DNA of 64,000 bases from Meghimatium bilineatum (lineage: Eukaryota; Mollusca; Gastropoda; Stylommatophora; Philomycidae), in NCBI GenBank assembly GCA_034231615.1, contig CM067298.1:55828883-55892882 (forward strand). The letters are read 5' to 3'. Shown in pieces: positions 45,028 through 55,325 of the stretch (its first letter is position 1; the number at the start of each line of letters is the position of its first letter). The position numbers and the translations under genes are program-made. The notes below the pieces were generated by a model, which saw only the letters and a program-made list of their open reading frames with translations, ran no database searches and was not told the DNA's origin.

Positions 45028-46110
45028 AAGTATGGTTCATCTCACTGCAGAACAACTATACATCGTCATTGGATGCTTACAGACTGGACACTCACAAAAT
45101 TCAATGGTCAGACAATGTAATGTGATCAGAAACACCATTAGTAGCCTGCCTTTTGCGACGATTTCAAAAGATTTTCTCAGTCCCAGACCGGCCGCGAAGT
45201 GGAAGACCCACAGTCACAACTCCTCCCAAAGACCGCTCCATACGGATGCGTCACCTCAGGAATCGATTTACATCTGCGTCTTCCACAGTCCAGTCAATGC
45301 CAGCAGCTGGTCATATTTCAGATTAAACGACCATGAACCGGCTGCACAACGCTGGTCTTTCGGTTAGAGTGCCATATAAAGGTCTTGTCCTTACGGGCCA
45401 GCTCCGCCAGAACCGACTACAGTGGGTGAACTAGCATCGTCAACGAACCGTTTGGAATGACCGTAGGCGTAGTAGCGAATAATTGTTTTTGCTCCAGAGA
45501 TACGATAGATGTAAAAAAGTTTATCGTAGAGTCCGTGAGCCCAGAACAGGGTTGATGAGTCTCCTCCATATGGTGGTGGAGGTGTACTGATGTGGGGCGA
45601 TCAATTTCATGGAAAAAAGTGACCTGGTGAAAATAGTATTACGCCTGAATGTTGAACGATACGTCGCTGAAATTGTTCGTCCTCGTATCCTTCCTATTTC
45701 GGCTGTATGAGGATCGATTTTCAGCAGGATAATGCTTGACCTCATGTTGCACAACTTATCACCAAGTTCCTTGCTGTCAACAACGTTCAGACTATTCCAT
45801 GGCCAGTCATGTCATCCGACATGAAACACTTATATAATGGATTCGACAGACGACTCCGCCAGCAAGAGGTGGCTCTAACCAATCTCCGACATCTGTCTTG
45901 CACGGCGGGAAGAATGGGCAACCATCCCACAGCAACAGACCCAACGGCTAATCGGATCCTTGTCAAGGAGATGTCGTTCTATGATAGAGGCCAGAAGAGA
46001 CCTTACTCTTTACTGAAACGGAGGTCTCATTCGCAAAGAATAAAAGACCAAACCAGATTTAAGAAACATCATTTCAATGTTAAAGTTCTTCATACCAAGG
46101 TTTAAATATT
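45028..46110 (+). mobile_element. Tc1-type transposase fossil
   Basis: Plus-strand fragments of a Tc1-like transposase: N-terminal HLTAEQ...IVIGCLQTGHSQ helix-turn-helix region (45032 on), a GQLRQNRLQWV segment near 45400, MEKSDLV and LNVERYVAEIVRPRILP near 45610-45700, DFQQDNA with the second catalytic Asp (45715-45735), PHVAQ, FLAVNNVQTIPWP and MSSDMK in place of the usual S-P-D-L/M-N-P, then FDRRLRQ and REEWATIPQQ. The enzyme would cut and paste its own element. Numerous stops and frame changes make it dead. I could not find terminal inverted repeats. Confidence 0.9.
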
Positions 46111-46639
46111 AATTCCGTTAAACAAAATGTTAGTACACGCTTGAACGTTGGTGGCCATTAGCGCTGTAATAAAGTTGCGTATCTTTTTTTTAACAGTATA
46201 TACTCACAGCTATCTTTCTAGATTCGTATTCATCATCATCAAGTGCCGTCGCCGCAATAAAGTTTTGCTGCAACAGATTCGTAATAAGATATTAATATTT
46301 GTCTACATATATAATTATTAATTATTTTTCAATGCGTCCCACTTTCCTCTTTTGTAATATCGATCCTTTTTTCAATAATCGATTGTATTACCCCTTATAC
46401 ACTTGTAAAACAAACGGCGCCATATTTAAATAAGTCGACTGTCATGCTTGCCAGTTTAAACAATATAAAATATTTAAACACGCGTGCCATGTTATGTTTA
46501 AAGTTACAATATAAAAAACATCGACTTGAAAATGCAGTTACACCATGCACAACAACGAGTGATTTTTATAGATTATATTGATTTGTGAATACCCATTATT
46601 TCATACATTTCTAGTTATGACTTATAACTGCTAGTTTTC
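46111..46639. other. unassigned AT-rich DNA
   Basis: No gene or repeat recognised. It may hold the decayed right end of the Tc1 element. Confidence 0.4.
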
Positions 46640-47125
46640 ATCAGCGCGCACCGTACATACATCTTCGTAGGTACTCAGATGCGAGTCTCAATAACTCCAT
46701 CGCAGTATAGCGTCCGAGCGATCCAATTCGAAGCTGATTTATGTGAATCCGTGTACATATATATATAGTATGCTTCTACTTCAAGCTGTTCCGAATATTT
46801 TCTCACCAATCTCGCCCAGTCTTGAGAGAGACCATGATTGACTCTTAAAAAACCATCTGCTCATACGAGCTCTTACAACGCTTTAACTATGGCATGTCGA
46901 TTTGCTTACTTATATATATATATACGCTGTGGCCATGAACACCAGTTTATCTTATCGTGCATTACCCTCAACAATCGCATGTCCTGTCACAAAGGTAAAG
47001 GTGATCTTTCTGGTTCTAGATTGTGTTAATAACTGTGATAACGTAGATTGTGTCCACGCATTGACTGAGAACGATTCTCGATTCAACTTTGCGGAGCATG
47101 TTCATTGAGTAACTAAGTATACATG
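46640..47125 (-). mobile_element. LINE-R fragment: RNase H end, heavily decayed
   Basis: The minus strand reads NMLRKVESRIVLSQCVDTI (after the second RNase H Asp) near 47095, then KITFTFVTGHAIVEGNAR near 47010-46960, matching TFIFVPGHVVVRGNERAD in LINE-R. A decayed C-terminal region with an ISFELDRSDAILR segment near 46720 follows. A TA run (46908-46925) sits within it. Several stops. Confidence 0.7.
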
Positions 47126-47661
47126 TCTGAGAATAGTTATTTGATGCCAGCTATGATAATGCCTCTGTAACCGCTTTTATATCCACTGTAAGACTGTCGT
47201 ATATGCATAGGATTATACTATAAGCACCCCTGATTTGTCTTACATTTTTCCACATCGGACCGAGCGACAAAAATTCCAGCACCTAGTTGATGACGAATGA
47301 GTGACATTTAGTGTAGATTAATACATCATAAAATACATTATATGTTAATAACTGCAGTGTTGTCGTCGATGAGTGTCCTCACTTCTGCATCCACAGCCAC
47401 CGAATATTTGTCCCTGAAAACTCTGTTGAGTGATGACCACAAAGAATGTGCCTCATAATGCAAGCGAAGTAGGTATCTACTCCTCTTCGTGGTTTAACAA
47501 AACTTCGAGTATTTTGTTGAAATATTGACCACATTTTTCACCTTGCGACATTCCTATTTGTTGTGTATTTTCTTCAATAACTGATAACAAGTTGTGCTGA
47601 GGTATATGGTATGTGTGCCGTTACTGTACAGTAAATTAACTGCAAGCAATGTTTCTTCAAC
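47126..47661. other. unassigned DNA
   Basis: No gene or repeat recognised. Confidence 0.4.
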
Positions 47662-47975
47662 CCGGTGGTTCCCTAAGTGTACGCCCTGGGGCACCGAGTC
47701 TCCAGGGGCGCCGTGGCAGCCTCGCCAAAACGGTAAAAAATTGAAAAATATATATGTTACTATATATATAACTATTCACAAAGTATTTAAACAAAGTTAA
47801 AGTCTTATCAAAATCTAAAAGTTAAATTTAGAGATCCTAGCATACAATTTATTTAAATTTAAGATTTAGACTTAAAATTATCAGATCTCTAGTTTGCTTC
47901 ATATTAATGGCGCCGCCGGAAATAATCTGAACGTTAAGGGCGACATTGCTTTAAAATGTTTGGGAGCCCCTACTG
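47662..47975. mobile_element. possible non-autonomous hAT-type element
   Basis: The left end CCGGTGGTTCCCTAAGTG and the inverse of the right end, CAGTAGGGGCTCCCAAACAT, both resemble the C-A-G-x-G-G-x-x-C-C-C-A-A-A termini of hAT transposons. Inside are GC-rich GGCGCCG segments on both sides (47708 and 47910). The total is about 314 bp with no coding capacity. I could not identify a matching 8-bp target duplication, so the call is moderate. Confidence 0.45.
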
Positions 47976-49544
47976 TAAATCTTCATGTGATGTCTCATAT
48001 CTTTTAACATATCCTTTTATAAAGTGAGTCGTGTTCCTAGTCAGGAAACAAGAATAACTTGAATTGACAAAATGATTGTCATTTTGTGACGCAAATTACT
48101 AAAATTCCACAATTTTTAAAGATTACTGGCAATAGCAAGTTTTGGGCCATCTTGGGCGTCATTTTTTTAAAAGACATATTATACATTCATATATTTTATT
48201 GTTTAAAATTAACTATGCATTTTGTTGAAGTTTCTTTGTGGATATTAACTCTTTTATAAACATTGTCTATTCTAGTCTTGTATAAATATAGAATGACAAA
48301 TATATGTTTCATACACCCATGTGACAATACATTTCTCAGGATGTCTAAGTGGACGTGTGGTTAGTTGAACATTATACAGTAAACAATACGAACAGAAATG
48401 TTCCTGGTTGTAGAAAGCACTCGATAATAGCTGAGATAATATTTTAGCTGAAAATAAAGTTACCACGTAGTACAAAGTAAGTTGCATAAATTTACTATTC
48501 ACAGAATGACTGATAAACCTCTCTAAATAACATTAGAAAAACTAAGATTAAGTTAACAATAATATATATTTGTCATTATCAAATTAATTAATGCTGATAA
48601 TTGTAGAGAGGTACTTATCACATATTTATAGAGATGTATCATTCTTGATGACTCAGCATGACTTAGTAGTTATACACAATATTTTTTATAAAAAAAAATA
48701 ATTTGGCGATAAACAGTACAGACTATGTGGCAACCCTGGTTGACATGAACACAATATAAATAAATCCACATCATTCACAAATATTTTCACAAAATTACTG
48801 TAGTACATAGGATTTTATTGGCCATTTACAAAAGTCTCTCTGAACATCTCTCTGATCTCATTCAGTGATACATTTGTAATAAAGATTTATAGTATTTGAT
48901 CTTCGATAGCGCTTGTCTCTCTCTTAATGGCACTCAGTGAACCTTTCATTAGATCAATCAATTCACTTTTGTTGACTACGTTCATTGTGATTTGTTCTCC
49001 ATCATTTTATTACTTTAATTGTGCATTACATTCTTTACTGTTAATATGCGAGATTTCGATACTTTGATGCTTTAATTTCTAGCTTTCATTATATTATGTG
49101 CTCCATGAAACTGTAATATGAACATTCTATCATTTTCTATCCCATGAAGCTCTTTTGTTCGATGTGAAAGATAAAATACAACATGCATCTTCTATCATGA
49201 ACGCCTATTTTGTCATAGTTTTTAATTTCACTGCCTTCTTAATTGTCCTATAAGAAGGATAATAGCTTAATAATAATAACTTATAAGAAGCCAGTGAAAG
49301 AGTACTTAGTACACGAACCATATTCATTTCGAACATCTTTTCCCCTGTGCTATATTGAGATTTTGCTGTGTAAATGTAAGTTGATTGTATGTCTTTCCTC
49401 GTTTCATTCAGCGTATCTATACATGTTCTCAATTTTCTTGCGTGTGATTAGTCCATTAGTTAGATAAATCAATAAAAAAGAAAAGCATTACAGTTGCTAT
49501 AATTAAAGTTTGTCAAGAATATGGCGAATCATATAGTACATATT
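47976..49544. other. unassigned AT-rich DNA
   Basis: About 1.6 kb with no recognisable element. Short frames at 48272-48502, 49205-49432 and 49243-49467 show no domain. Confidence 0.45.
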
Positions 49545-51235
49545 ACAAACAGCAACAAAGAGATTCAACACGAAAATTAAGAATGTGAGAAACAGGAAAG
49601 ACAAATATGAACAGGTCGAAATAATAAACGATGAAAATGGAAAGGCAATCATTGAACCAGAAACAAACCATTGAAAGATGCCAAAAGTACTTTAAAGAAA
49701 CTATAAATCTAAAAGATGGAGTGGACGACAACATAGTAAACAATATAGCGGAAGAGTTAGAACAAAACATATTGCTAACATAATTAGAAAATGTCATACA
49801 AATATCTCTATCAAACACAGCCCACGGACCAGATAACATACAAGTCGAATTAATCATAGTACCGGCAGATATAGGGATGAAATGGTCCCACGGGCTGTTT
49901 AATATAATATGGAATACACAGAAACCAACAGAATACTGAAAGAACGCTGTCATGGTACATATCTTGGAAGAAAACAGGCAGAAAAGAGAGTGTACACAGT
50001 TCAGATGTATTTCACTTCTAAGCCACGCTGGAAAGATTTTCTACAAAATTCTAGAAAGAAGATTACGAGCATTCATAGAACCACAACTTAACAACACTCA
50101 CATTTGGTTCCGTCAGGACACGAGATGTACAGATGTCATTTTTACATCCAGACAACTGGCAGAAAAAACAACTGTAAACAACATAGAAATGTATATCGCG
50201 TTTCTCGACCAAGAAAAAAGCCGTCGACAGACTAGACGTTTAACAACTTTGGAAAATACTATCAAAATATGGAGTTACACAATATCTAATCAAGTTGTAT
50301 AGTTACAAGTTACACAGGCAGTCGATGTACAGTTAGAATAGTGTAGTGTAATGCAGTGTACTGTAGTGATGTGTAGTCTAGGTCCCTCAGATAAATTCTA
50401 CATACACTCTGGCTTGCGACAAAGATGTATTCTATTTCCTTTGTTATTCATCACATATACCAATTGCATACATAAAATTAAAACAATCTAAACAATTTCC
50501 GGAGCGAGATTTTTTAATGCAAAATATCAAGCAATAATAGCAACAACAAAAGAACATCAACATATTAAATAGACTCCACTCAACATATAGGGACTTGAAG
50601 GCAAACACAGAAAAATCCGAGTTAATGTCAATAGCAATACCAGAAAGAAACTTAACTGTTTTAATCTATGACCAACAACTTAAACAGGTGATCTTGGAAA
50701 CATCATATCATCGAATTGGAAAAACACCAAAGAAATCCAACATAGATTCAACATAGCATACCGTTCTTGGGGGAAAAGTTTCATATTTTCAAAAAAAAAT
50801 ATGTGAACATGGACATCCAAACAACATTGTATAAAACGATCATGATACCATCACTATGCTACCAATGTCAAACGTGGACACTAACAACAGAATCCAAAAG
50901 AAAACTTGCTACAATAGAAATGACGTGTCGACGTAGAACCATTGAAGTAATAATAAGAGGTAGAATCAGAAACGCAAACATCAGAAGACTACAAAACACA
51001 ATGTCAATCTTAGATTACATCAGACGACAACAGCTAAAGTGGTTTTCACATGCTTCAAGACTATACTCAGACAGTGCCCCTCAAAAAAGCATTACTATTC
51101 AGACACGATGGCTTCCAAGCCAGGGGCAATCCTTGCGACCGATGGATTACAGAAATAAAGGAGTCAATGAAAACAAATATATATAAAGCCCACAAAAAGC
51201 CATCTCCAGAGTACTAATCTATACCTGAAGCTGCA
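49545..51235 (+). mobile_element. LINE-D, longest copy
   Basis: The plus strand shows an upstream HGPDNIQVELI segment (the A-x-G-P-D-x-I motif before RT, near 49825), FRCISLLSHAGKIFYKILE (near 49985-50060), WFRQDTRCTDVIFTSRQL, YIAFLDQEK (first palm Asp, near 50195), SGLRQRCILFPLLFITYTN near 50410, and a C-terminal part LCYQCQTWTLTTESKRK to LKWFSHASR (50767-51186 frame). The catalytic YADD box is not readable. Three or more frames are used, and a short GTAGTG repeat (50335-50375) interrupts it. Dead copy lacking the endonuclease. Confidence 0.87.
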
Positions 51236-51560
51236 AGGCATAAACTGGTATAAAATGAAAAAGAAAAGAAAACTGTATAAGAAAAGACGAGAAACTTATA
51301 ATTGATGAAGAACATACAGGCAAAGTAGAGAAATTTAAAGAGAATGTAGAACATACAAAGAACAAGAGGAAGACTTTAGAGTTAATGAATAACATATCAG
51401 CAATCAAGAAGAGTATAGTGCAAGTTATGACATGCAGAAAGAAAGCATACACAAAATGAAGGGGAAAAAGTAATGGAGAAGAACACAGAAGCAAGGACTA
51501 ACTAATGGGTAATTAAGATAAAACAAGTAACTAACAAGAAATGACAAACATTCAAGTAGC
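51236..51560. other. purine-rich unassigned DNA
   Basis: Strong purine bias on the plus strand with decayed GAAGAACATAC-like repeats. A similar purine-rich stretch lies at about 52905-53100. No gene recognised. Confidence 0.4.
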
Positions 51561-51561
51561 A

Positions 51562-51562
51562 G

Positions 51563-51596
<34 letters not shown>

Positions 51597-51616
51597 CGTG
51601 TGTGCGTGTGCGTGTG
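51562..51616. repeat. (TC)n-(TG)n compound microsatellite
   Basis: About 14 TC repeats followed by an interrupted TG/CG repeat. Confidence 0.96.
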
Positions 51617-51699
51617 ACGTTTCCTTTGCAGAACGTTATCATCACTGTCACTCTGTAAGCTCCACGGCTCTGTGTGAGCTTCGAAACTTCTTCCACTGT

Positions 51700-52640
51700 C
51701 ATGTTCAGAAGCTCTTCGATGTTATGTGCCCATCATAGTGTTTGTCTGTCTCTAGTTCTCTTTTCTGCAACGTTCACCTCCATGATTAAGCTTTCGAAAC
51801 CATTGTGCCATTTTATATGTCTGAAATATATAAGTTTGCGTTGTTTGATAGTTGTGAGGAGCAAGTCTTCTTCTATGTTCAGATCTTGCGAACATCTGAG
51901 TAAGTTCGTTTTTCTGTCCATGATTTTCTTAGGAGCTTTCTATAGCATTTCATTTCAAATGCAGATAATTTCTTTTCCGTTATCGATGTCATTGTCCACA
52001 TCTTTCAACCATATATTGCCACTTGAAAGATATAGCTTCTTGGTTAGTTGTAACTTTGTTTTTATGTTTGCTCCTTGCCACAGATTTTTCATCTGTGATG
52101 TTTTTTTGTGGTGCCAATCTCCTGTTAATCTCTTTATTATCTCTGCCGTGCTATCTCCTGTGGTGTTGATGGTTGACCGTAGATATTCAGTTGTTCACAT
52201 TTTCTAGTTACTGTTTGTCAATGACTATTTTAGATGCCATTTCATCTATTCTTATATGCATTATTTTTGTCTTAATTTTGCATTGAGGAAAAGATTTGTG
52301 TGCATCGCTATGATGTTTGACTGAAATAATCATGTATATAAAAACTGTGAGACCCCTTGATTAATAGTGTGGTGCCATCTGCATACCAAATTTCTGGGAT
52401 TTCGTTCCGTCCGATATTAATGGGTTGAAACTGTTCATAACATGGGTTTTCTCGTATATTTTGCATAATGATTTCTACATAAATGTTGAACAGTTGTGGT
52501 GAGATAATGCATCAATGTCTGACTCCTTTTCTGACCTCTAACAAGTCAGATGTTTCTCCGTCGAGCCGAACAGAAGTCTGTTGTTTCTGATAAGGCATTT
52601 TAATCAACGATATTGGATGGTGTGAGAAATCATCCGCCGA
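51700..52640 (-). mobile_element. LINE fragment: RT with mutated catalytic box and C-terminus
   Basis: On the minus strand: KGVRH, CIISPQLFNIYVEIIMQNI near 52535-52460, EIWYADGTTLLIKG near 52400 (YADG at 52373-52384 instead of YADD), and a C-terminal LNIEEDLLLTTIKQRKLIYF, FRHIKW and EKRTRDRQ region (51733-51921). The long plus-strand frame 51674-52207 lies antisense to this and is a shadow. Stops and frameshifts are present, and the second catalytic Asp is lost. Confidence 0.8.
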
Positions 52641-53917
52641 CTCCGCTAGCAATTGCTGGTACTGTAGAGGAGGACACCTCCTTGCCGAGTAGCTTCATGT
52701 AGTTTATCTGACTAGCCAAGTTCGTTGCCCAGGGGGTGACGCGGTGTACACAAGCAGACACTTGGATCCATACGTGAGTTATACCGGAATGGGGACACCA
52801 AATAGGATCGTTGTCGCTCCAAGGAAAGTGGCTGCCACTCGCCGTAAGATACTATCCAGACACACTCTTGCCCTACCCCCCCCCCACCCTTTATACTAAA
52901 GAAGGACTAATGTGAAATAAAGATGAACTAATACGCAATGAAAGAGAACAGAGGAAAATGAGAACATGGAAGTTATAAAAAACATACAAGCAATAAAAAA
53001 AGCGTAAATAACCAATGAAGACGTAAAACTTACGGATAATAAAGAACTCACAAGTAAGACAACGTAACAAGTAAAGAAGAAGAACTAACACAACATGAAA
53101 AAGACCATAAACTATGCTGTAAATCTACTGTTTATTACGAAACCTATATTCACATCATCATTCACTACATAATATCTAGGTTTCTCAAATACGAGTCTAA
53201 TTCATAGTTAATTACAGGTTAACAAATGATGGACTATATTCACAAGATCAACAACAGAACAGCGGAAGAAGCCGTATATATTACTCATAGTTAATGGAAC
53301 GCATTTATTTTTTATGGGGAAACCAACAGAAATTACTCTTAATTCTAGGATATGATTCCTGGATGTCAAGGTTAAATACAATACTTCCGATTTCTAGAAT
53401 ATCCTAAGAGCTGTCTCTCAGAGCGTCTTAGATACATCACTTCACTTCGAGTTTTCTTACAGACAATTTTCATATTTTTGGGTCTCTTTCATATTGGCAT
53501 CTACTCATTAGAACCTCATTTGAAACGTTCAACACGCAAAGACTTTGCACTTTCGTCGATGATGAGAGGTAATAATTAAACATGTCAGAAAGAAAACATT
53601 ATCACTTCTCCAGTGATATACTTTAATTAACAAACACATTTGCATTAAGAGAATAAGGAGGAGTTAAGATATTTCCAGAATAGTAAAGATACATTATAAT
53701 AAAATATACAATATATACTATAAAAGATGTGTACAGTTAGAATAAGTTGAAAAATGAAACATAACTTAGAAGTTGCAGTAAGTGAACACATCATATAGTA
53801 TGTGTTTGTTTTGTTATGTTTTGTATCTCACGGATTAAAAATCAATGAGGCTTTTGTTTCTAGTGTGCAATGATAGTTTCTACGGAGACTTCTTTCACAA
53901 CAAGAAGCGCGCAACCT
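52641..53917. other. unassigned DNA
   Basis: A GC-richer stretch at about 52640-52860 with GAGGACACCTCCTTGCCGAG has no match in the window. A C run lies at 52877-52886. The rest is AT- and purine-rich with no recognisable gene. Confidence 0.4.
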
Positions 53918-54179
53918 TTAGCTATATAGTAAAGTAAAGTAACCTATAGCATTTATTAATGTCGTAGGGGTGTGAGATGTTAGAGATCTCACATTTCAGA
54001 GGCTCTGCAAATGAGGGCGGGAGCCATCTCCTATCCCTCGCAGTCTTTACTTCCGGATTAATCTGGTACCCATTTAAGGCTGGGTCGACCTGGGAGCGGA
54101 TGCGATCCGAAAAATATTTTCGCCTCAACTGGGGAATGAGCCCAGGACCACTCATATGCGAAGTCAGTGTTAGCTATAT
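53918..54179 (-). mobile_element. SINE-1, 5'-truncated, with 10-bp target-site duplication
   Basis: Body 53928-54169 on the minus strand: it begins at ACTTCGCATATGAGTGGTCC, so the A box is lost. The B-box GGGCTCATTCCCC, body (AAATGGGTACC, CAGATCGCA equivalent) and tail GACATTAATAAATGCTATAG, GTTACTTTACTTTAC are kept. The perfect direct repeat TTAGCTATAT flanks it (53918-53927 and 54170-54179). Confidence 0.93.
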
Positions 54180-54394
54180 GCACTGTGTTGAAGCTTCATA
54201 CTCGTAGTGGGTATATATGGTTATGTAGAAGACATGCTTTATCATTTTGTATACAGGCATCGAATCACATTAAAGTCGTCAATCAAGTAGTGGCATCAAT
54301 GATTTAGCACTTTTGACTACATAATACATGAGTAAATGCATGCAATGCGGCGAACAAAGAATATTTAATTTGGGATACAAAAATTGGTAAGATA

Positions 54395-54560
54395 TCCTTT
54401 TCAGGAGGTACTAACAACACAATATGTTTTAGCTGTAGTGATTTTCTAGGCAATATAAATACGCTCTGTAGTTTTTCAATGTTTTCAGAACGGTCCCCTA
54501 ATTCACAATTGCGTGTAGTGAGATTTGAACCGGTGTTTGGCTCCATAGACGTACACTGTA
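54395..54560 (-). mobile_element. SINE-4 copy
   Basis: The minus strand reads CCGGTTCAAATCTCACTACA (B box), CCGTTCTGAAAACATTG, AAAAACTACAGAGCGTATTT, ATATTGCCTAGAAAATCACT and ACAGCTAAAACATATTGTGT, in the same order as the other two copies. It lies 25 bp from a 45-bp tandem array. Confidence 0.8.
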
Positions 54561-54584
54561 CGAAGCCGATACAGAATACTGATG

Positions 54585-54800
54585 GTATATGTTCTCAACG
54601 ACATAGTGAACATACAAAGAATGATTAATATGTTCTCAACGAACGACATAGTGAGCATTCTAAAAAAGATTAATATGTTCTCAACGAACGACGTAGTGAG
54701 CATTCTAAAAAAGATTAATATGTTCTCAACGAACGACGTAGTGAGCATTCTAAGAAAATTAATATGTTCTCAACGACATAGTGAGCATTCTAAGAAAGAT
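54585..54800. repeat. 45-bp tandem repeat, five units
   Basis: Units with ATATGTTCTCAACGAACGAC, then TAGTGAGCATTCTAA, start at 54631, 54676, 54721 and 54765, plus a diverged first unit near 54590. Since 45 is a multiple of 3, both strands show in-frame 15-residue repeats (54582-54854 plus; 54503-54748 minus); these are by-products of the array. Confidence 0.93.
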
Positions 54801-54904
54801 AAAGTGCCACTTAACTTTCATTCAGTGCATATAATTAACATAAAGTCAGATTAGATCCAACAATCAGGTATAAGTCATAGTAACACGAAGCAATAAATCA
54901 AGTG

Positions 54905-55325
54905 ACATGCCTAGGGGTGTTCGCGATCATTGTTCTCCGTAACTCTCTGTCGCTTGTGTTGTTAATATAAATTAAGTTGGTGACATTTATTTCGTGTCAA
55001 AGTGACAGTCTATCCAGAATATTTTTTTCCCATTTGTCTTCTCCTGTCCGTTCTCCCTTAATTTTTACTATGGTTACTAAATTTTCAAGTTTTGATATTC
55101 TCATCACATGCCCTAAACATCTTCACTCTTGATTGTTTCTAATATTTGCTATAATTTGTCTTTTACGCAAAACTTTCTGAGGACTTCTACATTAGTTTTC
55201 CTAGATGTCCATGGGATTCTCATTATTCTCCTCAACAACAACATATCAGTTGATTCTGTCCATAAACAAATAATTGGTCTCTCAATATAAAATCATAGCA
55301 CTCGAATTTGCGTATTCTTTGATAG
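54905..55325 (-). mobile_element. LINE-A C-terminus and 3' tail
   Basis: The minus strand reads ESTDMLLLRRIMRIPWTSRK, then NVEVLRKF, a decayed middle, and a 3' end with RELRRTMIANTPRH wording at the protein level (54990-54905), matching the ELWRATIAYASRH-type tail of LINE-A at 7490-7545. Stops are present; only the last 400 bp or so of the element is left. Confidence 0.8.

Noticed and set aside
45028..46110. Terminal inverted repeats of the Tc1 fossil
   Set aside because: A right-end candidate near 46165-46200 has no inverted counterpart near the left end.
51674..52207. 177-codon plus-strand frame
   Set aside because: It lies antisense to a LINE RT/C-terminus (51700-52640) and reflects T/C-rich complement; no domain of its own.
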